Origin: Anaerolineales bacterium | GTDB taxonomy: Bacteria > Chloroflexota > Anaerolineae > Anaerolineales > UBA11858 | Length of the DNA stretch: 5,395 nucleotides | Reading direction: 5' to 3' | NCBI GenBank assembly: GCA_015485245.1 | Contig: WFTY01000377.1 | Location: 1-5,395, forward strand | In this document: piece after piece, positions 1 through 4,742 of the stretch | Numbering within the stretch: the stretch's first letter is position 1 | How the letters are laid out: each line of letters opens with the position of its first letter | The notes under the pieces: model-generated | What the model saw: the letters and a program-made list of their open reading frames with translations, nothing else | What the model was told of the DNA's origin: nothing | Database searches by the model: none | Translations under genes and position numbers: made by a program

Positions 1-820
1 CCGTGATATCTATCCGTTCAAACACGTAATTGGGTTCGTTGGTAAAAGGGAAGAAGGAAATATGTTCTTGCAGGCCGAGCTCCCGGGCTTTGTGCTTGAG
101 CATCCCCTCGTCAGGACCGACACCAACGAGGATCAAATGGATGTCAGGAAAGGTGGTGTGAGCCAGCTTTCTCAGGGCTGCGAACAGGATCGTCTGACCC
201 TTGCGCGGTTCAAAGGAGCCGAGGCAGCCCAGCACCGGGGCTGCATTGGAATGGATGGGATAGCGGCGGCGGGCGATTTCTCGCGCTGCTTCGGAGTGCT
301 GAAATCTTTTTACGTCCGTCCCCTGATAGATCAGGCTGACCCTTTCGGGGGGAATTTTGTATGTCTCGATCAGATAGCGGCGGGTGAAATCTGTAATCGT
401 GATGACGGAAGACCGGATGCGCTCATCGGGCAAATAGAATTCGCGTCGGTATTCTGGCACAATCGTCCCGGTTTTTGTGATCAAATGGGTGTCCAGCGCG
501 CCTTCCCGGATGCAGCGCGCCGCGAATACGGCGCAATGGAATCCTTGCCGGGGCGGGTGAACGGTGCAAATGACCACGTCGCACTCCCGCAGCGCGTTTG
601 TCCATATTGTGATGTTGCGCTTATCCTCCGCGACGACCGCCTCCCAGTCGTAGGTGACAATGTGCGCCTGGGTGGGGCGGCTTTGTTCGACGACCCAGCT
701 GCCCTCCGGGGCGATCAGAGTCACGGCCTGAGCGCGAGCAAGGAAGGCTCGCACGGCTTCCGTCACCCAGATTTGCGTGCCGCCGTGGAGGAGAGTGTCC
801 TCGATAAATCCGATGTGCAT
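1..820 (-). CDS. GT4-type glycosyltransferase, N-terminal part (cut by left edge)
   Basis: Probable GT-B retaining glycosyltransferase that moves a sugar from a nucleotide-sugar donor to an acceptor glycan or lipid at the cytoplasmic face. The 273 codons present begin MHIGFIEDTLLHGGTQIW, where the HGGTQ glycine loop is in the usual place for the first Rossmann domain (residues 12-16). The hinge and second domain follow: YQGTDVKRF (165-173), GSFEPRKGQT (201-210) and LVGVGPDEGMLK (231-242), all typical of GT4 enzymes. The EX7E donor-site motif should lie beyond the edge, so about 100 or more residues are missing. The ATG at 818-820 overlaps the upstream TAA as TAATG, and an AGGAG lies 7 nt before it, so the start is well supported. 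Translation is probably coupled to the 611-aa glycosyltransferase upstream. Donor and acceptor cannot be read from sequence. Confidence 0.88.
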   Translation of the reverse strand, partial: MHIGFIEDTLLHGGTQIWVTEAVRAFLARAQAVTLIAPEGSWVVEQSRPTQAHIVTYDWEAVVAEDKRNITIWTNALRECDVVICTVHPPRQGFHCAVFAARCIREGALDTHLITKTGTIVPEYRREFYLPDERIRSSVITITDFTRRYLIETYKIPPERVSLIYQGTDVKRFQHSEAAREIARRRYPIHSNAAPVLGCLGSFEPRKGQTILFAALRKLAHTTFPDIHLILVGVGPDEGMLKHKARELGLQEHISFFPFTNEPNYVFERIDIT

Positions 821-2655
821 TATTCGGCTCCTGCTTCCTGATCCAGACGGTGTAGGCGCCACAACAGCTTTTTAAGGTGCGCCTTAAAGGTTTCGCGGCC
901 GTACCTTGCCCGGACGGCTGTGCGGTTGTGCTGGCTGTACAAGGGGTTCGACTTTGGCTTGAGTAGCAATTCGCTCACTGTAGATAAAAAACCCGGCGCA
1001 AAAAACTTTTCGGGGAAGCGGAGGTAATGAATGCGAAACTTTTCTGGCAGGTGTTCGCCGACGACTTCCGCGAACACTTCTTTGGGGGAATAGCGGCTGC
1101 AAATGATGGGGATCCCGCTGGCGCTGGCCTCGATGATTGGTAAACCGCGTCCCTCCGTTGTGCTGGGGAATACAACCACGTCCGCCAGGCGGTAGATATC
1201 CTCGATGGTCAAGGGCTTGAAGCCCAACCGCGCGAAAGATGGGTGGCTTTCCTGCCCAACGGAAAAAGCGAGGAATATCCGTTCTGCAATCCTTGCTGGC
1301 AGGGTGTCAACGACGTTCTTGAAGCGCTGTAACACGCTGAGCAGGTCGGCCTTGTGTTCTCTGGGGGCCGGGCCGGTGATGTGCAAAACAAGTTGCCGCT
1401 GGGGGTTGTTTTCAAACGCCTCTCGCAACTGGCTTTTTGTCAAAAGCGCTTCGATGAGATCAAGGTTTTTGGTGATCCTTTTCCGGCCAATCACCCGGGT
1501 GGGTTGCAGGAGGATGAGTAAACCCTCTGCGCGCAGGTCTACTGTCAGGCCCGGTCGGGCGCTGATCACGCAGGGTTTTTGCTCCTCCATCCAAAGGTCG
1601 AGCGCGGCGATATGTTCGTCAACGGTGCGCGGGTGGATGATCGCGTCGCCATCTGAAAGGATGTACCCCATGCGGTTTCGGCAATCCAGGACATCTTGCT
1701 GGTCGTACGCCTCAAAGAATCGGTCGCTGACGCAGGTGGATATCTCCATCACCTTTTCTTGGGGGAAGCGGTGTTTTTGAATCAGTTTTCTCGATTGGCG
1801 GGCGTTGATGTTGACCTGTAACCAGCGTTCGCCGTTCCACGGGTAAAGCCGTCTGAACAGTTCGAAGAAGGGGCGGTTGAGGATGTTTTTGAAGAAATGG
1901 TCTCGCACGCCGGGGAGCTCGTCCGCGGTTCGCTCTGCCAGCGATTTGCCCCCTTCCCAGTAGAAATCATGGTTGATGTTGAGGACGTGCGTGCCGAGGG
2001 CTTCGGTAGCCATGATGACGCCCAGGGTCGCGGCCAGATTGCCGGGGTTCGAGGCGATGTTGACGGGGGCGAGCAAGGTGATCTGGTGTTCAACGAGCAA
2101 GCGGCCCAGGCGTTCGGCGATTGAGGCCGCTTGCTCAAAGATGTTGATCGCCAGGCGGCGGGATGCCTCGCTCCGGGCGATCAGCGTTTTTCTGAAAAGG
2201 GCGTCAAACCATACGCCGTCTCCCCACTTGTCCCAGCCATCGATCCCGTTCAAGGGGATGCGCTGCCAGTCGGGTGGGAGGATGGATGCGGTTTCCGGGG
2301 CGAAGCTTTCGCCGATCAGATAGATGGCGTGCGAGTGGGCTGAGCGATAGATGTCCTCCAGGGATTGGGCGTATTTAGCCACCTCGATGGTGACGCCGTC
2401 GATGCCGTAGCCGAAGGTGATAAAAGCCGTCCCTCGGCCAAAATGTCGCCGGTAGTCGTCGTCAACCCGGGGGCGGGTTGGATGGCCTCTTTCCTGGATG
2501 TGGGTGAGCAGGTCGTTGATCTCCTCCCAGCTGGATGGGCGCGTTTGGCGCGTCAACTCACTTAACCAACGGAGCGGACCATTGGTCGAAGGCATTGCTG
2601 TCATCGGGTTGAGCGCCTGGGCATGTTTCGTTTCATCAGTGCAAGTATAAATCAC
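820..2655 (-). CDS. 611-aa GT-B (GT4-like) glycosyltransferase
   Basis: Probable cytoplasmic nucleotide-sugar glycosyltransferase, longer than the usual 350-420 aa of GT4 enzymes. After about 70 variable residues comes an N-terminal GT-B domain with FGYGIDGVTIEVAKYA (81-96), an acceptor-side glycine loop, and INHDFYWE (227-234), resembling the HHDFxWER element I recall from some trehalose/mannosylglycerate-type GT4 enzymes. The C-terminal domain has LLQPTRVIGRKRITKNLDLI (382-401), HITGPA (425-430) and FPSTTEGRGLPIIEAS (496-511), where E501 and E509 form the EX7E motif of retaining GT-B enzymes. The start is uncertain. The listed start is a GTG at 2653-2655 whose AGGAG (2655-2659) runs directly into it with no usable spacing. 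In-frame ATGs at 2604 and 2595 are alternatives, neither with a clear Shine-Dalgarno sequence, and recognisable homology begins only well after them. The stop overlaps the next gene's ATG. Substrates are unknown; a role in surface glycan, glycolipid or compatible-solute synthesis is inference. Confidence 0.85.
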   Translation of the reverse strand: MIYTCTDETKHAQALNPMTAMPSTNGPLRWLSELTRQTRPSSWEEINDLLTHIQERGHPTRPRVDDDYRRHFGRGTAFITFGYGIDGVTIEVAKYAQSLEDIYRSAHSHAIYLIGESFAPETASILPPDWQRIPLNGIDGWDKWGDGVWFDALFRKTLIARSEASRRLAINIFEQAASIAERLGRLLVEHQITLLAPVNIASNPGNLAATLGVIMATEALGTHVLNINHDFYWEGGKSLAERTADELPGVRDHFFKNILNRPFFELFRRLYPWNGERWLQVNINARQSRKLIQKHRFPQEKVMEISTCVSDRFFEAYDQQDVLDCRNRMGYILSDGDAIIHPRTVDEHIAALDLWMEEQKPCVISARPGLTVDLRAEGLLILLQPTRVIGRKRITKNLDLIEALLTKSQLREAFENNPQRQLVLHITGPAPREHKADLLSVLQRFKNVVDTLPARIAERIFLAFSVGQESHPSFARLGFKPLTIEDIYRLADVVVFPSTTEGRGLPIIEASASGIPIICSRYSPKEVFAEVVGEHLPEKFRIHYLRFPEKFFAPGFLSTVSELLLKPKSNPLYSQHNRTAVRARYGRETFKAHLKKLLWRLHRLDQEAGAE

Positions 2656-2666
2656 TCCTGACAGGA
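2656..2666. repeat. 11-bp palindrome abutting the GTG start
   Basis: TCCTG-A-CAGGA is a perfect palindrome around one central base. On the minus strand it places the AGGA of the only Shine-Dalgarno-like sequence in a potential 4-bp stem (TCCT/AGGA, loop GTC) right next to the GTG at 2655. It may be chance; it may also hide the ribosome site. Confidence 0.4.
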
Positions 2667-2672
2667 AAAAGG

Positions 2673-2728
2673 AAGAACTCCTACACTCAACATTGATAAA
2701 GCCATCAAAGATTGAGCAAGGAGTTCTT
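2673..2728 (-). terminator. Three-tier long hairpin with T-rich tail (terminator/attenuator candidate)
   Basis: Three nested inverted repeats share one axis. The outer arms AAGAACTCCT (2673-2682) and AGGAGTTCTT (2719-2728) pair over 10 bp, the middle CTCAA (2686-2690) and TTGAG (2712-2716) over 5 bp, and the inner TTGAT (2693-2697) and ATCAA (2704-2708) over 5 bp. The loop is AAAGCC and the internal loops are only 2-3 nt. Reading leftward, the hairpin is followed by a pyrimidine-rich TTCC-TTTTT-CC tract, so it could end the hisS/tRNA-His transcript about 17 nt before the glycosyltransferase GTG. The stem is AT-rich and long for a standard intrinsic terminator. A small mobile-element remnant is the alternative reading. 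The symmetry itself is certain; the role is not. Confidence 0.5.
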
Positions 2729-2742
2729 TACGAGTTCTTTAC
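2721..2742. repeat. Tandem 11-bp direct repeat
   Basis: GAGTTCTTTAC occurs twice head to tail, at 2721-2731 and 2732-2742. The first copy overlaps the right outer arm of the long hairpin. This could be a slippage duplication or the footprint of an insertion and excision event. An exact 11-bp tandem copy next to a hairpin end is unlikely by chance in a 143-bp spacer. Confidence 0.8.
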
Positions 2743-2746
2743 CCAC

Positions 2747-2788
2747 GGTCACTCTTGTGTCTGGGTGTTTTTCTGTATCAGAGTGACC
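2747..2788. repeat. 9-bp inverted repeat with 24-nt loop downstream of tRNA-His
   Basis: GGTCACTCT (2747-2755) and AGAGTGACC (2780-2788) are perfect reverse complements separated by 24 nt. The right arm lies 10 bp from the tRNA 3' end. The hairpin could act in 3' processing or termination of the tRNA transcript, but no T-run follows it directly on the minus strand, so a simple intrinsic terminator is not supported. It could also be a pair of terminal repeats from a tiny degraded element. Confidence 0.65.
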
Positions 2789-2798
2789 TGATTGAAAG

Positions 2799-2871
2799 GG
2801 CGGATGACGGGGCTCGAACCCGCAACATTCGCATCCACAGTGCGACGCTCTGCCATTGAGCTACATCCGCC
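2799..2871 (-). tRNA. tRNA-His (anticodon GTG)
   Basis: Complete cloverleaf. G-1 is encoded at 2871 and faces the C73 discriminator at 2799, the histidine identity pair. The acceptor is GCGGATG/CATCCGC (7 bp), then T8 A9, a GCTC/GAGC D stem with GG in the loop, and an anticodon stem TCGCA/TGCGA around loop CTGTGGA (anticodon GTG at 2836-2838). A 5-nt variable loop and a GCGGG/CCCGT T stem with loop TTCGAGC complete it. The 3' CCA is not encoded, so it must be added by a nucleotidyltransferase. The gene lies 18 bp downstream of hisS on the same strand with no visible promoter between, so the tRNA is probably cut out of the hisS mRNA. Confidence 0.96.
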
Positions 2872-2889
2872 ATGGCGGGGAAAATTCTA

Positions 2890-4179
2890 TCACGAAGCGG
2901 GTTCCTCAGCAAGCATCTGGCGGATTTTCTGTGCTGCCTCGGCGCGCGGGAGGACGATCTGCTCACGCGTGTTGAGGTCCTTGATGGCGACTTGCCCTTG
3001 GGTTTCCTCGTCCGGGCCGAGGATCAGTGCCAGGCGCGCACCGACGCGGTCGGCGTATTTGAACTGTTTGCCCAATTTGTCGGGTAGGGGGTAGCAGGCG
3101 ACGTTTAGCCCGGCGGCGCGCAGCTCGCTCGCCAGCCGATACGAGGCCAGCAACAGGCTTTCGTCGAACACCGTGACCATCACGGGGGCAGGGGACGCCT
3201 CCAGGTTGTCAGGCAGGTTCCCGGTTTCTTCCAGGAGCAGGGTGATGACCACGTCGCCCATGGCGAAGCCGGTTCCCGGCAGCGGGTCGCCGCCCACATC
3301 GGCTAGCAGGTTGTCGTAGCGTCCGCCGCCAGCCACGGCTCGCCGCAGATTGCCCGTTTGTGCCCGGCCTTCGTAAACCGTACCGGTGTAGTAATCCAAC
3401 CCGCGGATGATCTGGGGATTGAAATGTACATAGCTGCTCATACCCAGCGCGTCCACGGCTTCAAAGAAGCGCGCCAGCTCGTCCGATTCTTTCCACAGGT
3501 CGAGGTTTTCCAGTAAGGTGAGCAGCTTGTCGAACTGCTCTGGGGAGAGGCCCTGTTCCAGAGCGTACTCGCGCCAGGCTTCGGGGGAGAGTTTATCCCG
3601 ACGGTCGATTAATCGGAAGACTGCAGGGCGTTGATTGGCCTGGATGCCGAGTTTCGCCAGTTGATCGTCCATCAGACGCCGGTTGTTGACGTGGATGCTG
3701 ACCTGATCGGGCGTCAGACCGGTGGAGCGGTAGAAAGTCGCCATCACGGCGACCATTTCGGCGTCGGCCTCCGGCGTCGCCGCGCCGATCAAGTCAATAT
3801 TCCACTGGAAGAACTCGCGCGAGCGCCCTTTCTGCGGGCGTTCATAGCGCCAGAAGGGGCCAAACGACCACCAGCGCAGCGGGTAGGTGAGTTGCCCCTG
3901 GCGCCGGGCGACCATGCGCATCAGGGTGGGAGTGAGTTCGGGGCGCAGGGTGATGAGTTTTCCGCTGCGGTCAGGGAAAACGAAGGATTGTTCCTTGACC
4001 AGTTCCTCGCCGGACTTGGCGGCATATAGCTCCAGGGTTTCCAGCATCGGGCCTTCATATTCCTGATAACCGAAGGCTTCGGAGACCTGGCGAGCTTTGC
4101 TATACAACCAGGTGCGGATCGCCATTTCTCGGGGATAGAAATCGCGCGTGCCTTTGACGGCTGGGATGACGTTTTTCAT
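2890..4179 (-). CDS. hisS: Histidyl-tRNA synthetase (class IIa)
   Basis: Charges tRNA-His with histidine using ATP, as a cytoplasmic homodimer in the family. The 429-aa length is normal. Signatures in order: KGTRDFYP (9-16); a TLRPELTP stretch (78-85); motif 2 FWRYERPQKGRSREFFQ (109-125) with R111; the histidine-specific RGLDYYTGTVYE (259-270); GGGRYDNLL (284-292); and a C-terminal anticodon-binding domain from about 331, with PLPDKLGKQFKYADRVGA near 364-381. That domain argues against the HisZ regulatory paralogue. Unusually, motif 3 reads GFAMGDVVI (304-312) where GFAxGLERL is expected, so the motif 3 arginine is absent. An open extension to 4278 exists, but it overlaps the upstream gene and precedes the conserved start. 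The chosen ATG (4177-4179) has GGAAG about 9 nt upstream and lies 4 nt after the previous stop. tRNA-His follows directly. Confidence 0.96.
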   Translation of the reverse strand: MKNVIPAVKGTRDFYPREMAIRTWLYSKARQVSEAFGYQEYEGPMLETLELYAAKSGEELVKEQSFVFPDRSGKLITLRPELTPTLMRMVARRQGQLTYPLRWWSFGPFWRYERPQKGRSREFFQWNIDLIGAATPEADAEMVAVMATFYRSTGLTPDQVSIHVNNRRLMDDQLAKLGIQANQRPAVFRLIDRRDKLSPEAWREYALEQGLSPEQFDKLLTLLENLDLWKESDELARFFEAVDALGMSSYVHFNPQIIRGLDYYTGTVYEGRAQTGNLRRAVAGGGRYDNLLADVGGDPLPGTGFAMGDVVITLLLEETGNLPDNLEASPAPVMVTVFDESLLLASYRLASELRAAGLNVACYPLPDKLGKQFKYADRVGARLALILGPDEETQGQVAIKDLNTREQIVLPRAEAAQKIRQMLAEEPAS

Positions 4180-4183
4180 GCTT

Positions 4184-4561
4184 TCACGCTTCCGTTGGTG
4201 TGGTGTTGGATGGCTGTCTGGCGTTCCAGAAGGGACAGTAGGGGCATTCCTCGCCCTCAGGGTAGTCGATACCTTCATCGTGGGGGCAACCGATGATGCC
4301 CTCGGTCATCACCGCCTCGCGCACTTGATAAAGGCGGAAAAACTCGCCGATTTCGGCGATCACTTGTGGGTCGCTTTCCGGGCTTTCACCCCACCAGTGA
4401 CGCAATTGCGGCCGGGCGTTGGGGGCGTTGATTACCGCGGCGGTGATGCGCGTGCAGGTGTGATCGTCTGGCCCATAGTACGCCAATGCGCCGAGGGGAT
4501 ACTCCTGACGATCTGCCAGCGCGGCGCGCAATTGGGGGGGGAGTTGACCAGGTTTGGGCAT
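4184..4561 (-). CDS. 125-aa conserved-looking putative zinc-binding protein, function unknown
   Basis: Small soluble protein with no signal peptide or membrane segment. It begins MPKPGQLPPQLRAALADRQE, then has an LGALAYYGPDDHTCTRITAAV stretch (23-43). It ends with MTEGIIGCPHDEGIDYPEGE and CPYCPFW (85-112), where C92, H94, C106 and C109 could bind a metal. I recall similar uncharacterised proteins in Chloroflexota and Cyanobacteria with the YGPDD and IIGCPHxEGIDYPEG patterns, but cannot confirm this here. A perfect GGAGG (4567-4571) lies 5 nt before the chosen ATG, which makes a longer open frame reaching 4657 unlikely. The stop is 4 nt from the hisS ATG, so the two are almost certainly co-translated. 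A link to tRNA charging is possible from context only. Confidence 0.85.
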   Translation of the reverse strand: MPKPGQLPPQLRAALADRQEYPLGALAYYGPDDHTCTRITAAVINAPNARPQLRHWWGESPESDPQVIAEIGEFFRLYQVREAVMTEGIIGCPHDEGIDYPEGEECPYCPFWNARQPSNTTPTEA

Positions 4562-4566
4562 ATTCG

Positions 4567-4571
4567 CCTCC
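4567..4571 (-). promoter_or_regulatory. Ribosome binding site fixing the start of the 125-aa protein
   Basis: GGAGG on the minus strand, 5 nt before the ATG at 4559-4561. It is the strongest Shine-Dalgarno sequence in the window and decides this start over the upstream in-frame ATGs. Confidence 0.85.
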
Positions 4572-4578
4572 GGGTTTG

Positions 4579-4607
4579 ATTTTAGCATCGACCGGCAGGA
4601 GGCGCAA
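4579..4607 (-). promoter_or_regulatory. Candidate promoter for the leftward 125-aa protein/hisS operon (weak)
   Basis: On the minus strand a TAAAAT (4579-4584, 5 of 6 to the -10 consensus) follows a poor TTGCGC (4602-4607, 3 of 6 to the -35 consensus) by 17 nt. Transcription would start near 4572, immediately before the GGAGG, giving a very short leader of about 11 nt. Plausible but not strong. Confidence 0.35.
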
Positions 4608-4609
4608 CG

Positions 4610-4619
4610 CCCGCGCGGG
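4610..4619. repeat. 10-bp GC palindrome CCCGCGCGGG
   Basis: Perfect palindrome ending 2 bp before the rightward -35 hexamer, between the two divergent promoters. It could be a protein site, but low-complexity GC palindromes are common in GC-rich DNA. Confidence 0.35.
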
Positions 4620-4621
4620 GG

Positions 4622-4649
4622 TTGACACTCGCGGGTTTGATGCCATAAT
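4622..4649 (+). promoter_or_regulatory. Sigma70-type promoter of the lipoprotein gene
   Basis: A perfect TTGACA (4622-4627), a 16-nt spacer and CATAAT (4644-4649, 5 of 6 to TATAAT). Transcription would begin near 4656 and leave a leader of about 87 nt before the ATG at 4743. This is the best promoter match I found in the window. Confidence 0.7.
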
Positions 4650-4655
4650 ACAATC

Positions 4656-4742
4656 ACGCCTGGCAGGAATCTTGCAGCCTTTTGGGCGCTGACGGACGCG
4701 AACGCCGCGTGAGGATTGCGGATTAATCAATTGGAGCAAGTG
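4656..4742 (+). other. Leader (5' UTR) of the lipoprotein gene with RBS
   Basis: Predicted from the promoter position. It holds a small hairpin, ACGCG (4696-4700) pairing with CGCGT (4706-4710) over a 5-nt loop, and GGAG at 4733-4736, which lies 6 nt before the ATG at 4743 and sets that start rather than the adjacent ATG at 4746. I see no riboswitch fold. Confidence 0.4.

Larger units (their letters stand above)
4571..4641. repeat. 10-bp direct repeat CGGGTTTGAT in both divergent promoters
   Basis: CGGGTTTGAT occurs at 4571-4580 and again at 4632-4641, in the same orientation 61 bp apart. The first copy covers the start-site side and part of the -10 of the leftward candidate promoter. The second lies in the spacer of the rightward promoter. 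Both follow a CTC, as CTC-CGGG and CTCG-CGGG. Copies placed this way could be operator sites for a shared regulator; the spacing is near but not at a whole number of helical turns. Chance duplication is not excluded. Confidence 0.5.

Noticed and set aside
62..841. 259-codon open frame on the plus strand
   Set aside because: It lies antisense to the glycosyltransferase at 1-820, which has clear GT4 motifs, and its own translation shows no recognisable domain; it is a GC-rich shadow frame.
1205..1780. 191-codon open frame on the plus strand
   Set aside because: Antisense to the C-terminal domain of the 611-aa glycosyltransferase; the translation is Ser/Arg-rich with no motif.
2747..2788. Intrinsic terminator for tRNA-His
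   Set aside because: The 9-bp stem has a 24-nt loop and is not followed by a T-run on the minus strand; the hairpin at 2673-2728 is the better terminator candidate.
2656..2798. CRISPR array, T-box leader or intact insertion sequence in the spacer
   Set aside because: There are only two repeat copies and they have no spacers; no specifier or antiterminator layout was found; no transposase frame is present. The repeats are reported only as hairpins or a possible scar.
2890..4179. HisZ, the regulatory subunit of ATP phosphoribosyltransferase, as the identity instead of HisS
   Set aside because: The missing motif 3 arginine raised this, but the protein has full HisRS length, an intact motif 2 and RGLDYYTG, a complete anticodon-binding domain, and lies beside tRNA-His rather than hisG.
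4180..4278. 33-codon N-terminal extension of HisS
   Set aside because: It overlaps the upstream 125-aa gene in another frame, is unlike HisRS N-termini, and the ATG at 4179 starts the conserved KGTRDF region with a usable ribosome site.
4562..4657. 32-codon N-terminal extension of the 125-aa protein
   Set aside because: The GGAGG at 4567-4571 fits the ATG at 4561, and the extension would run through the rightward promoter.
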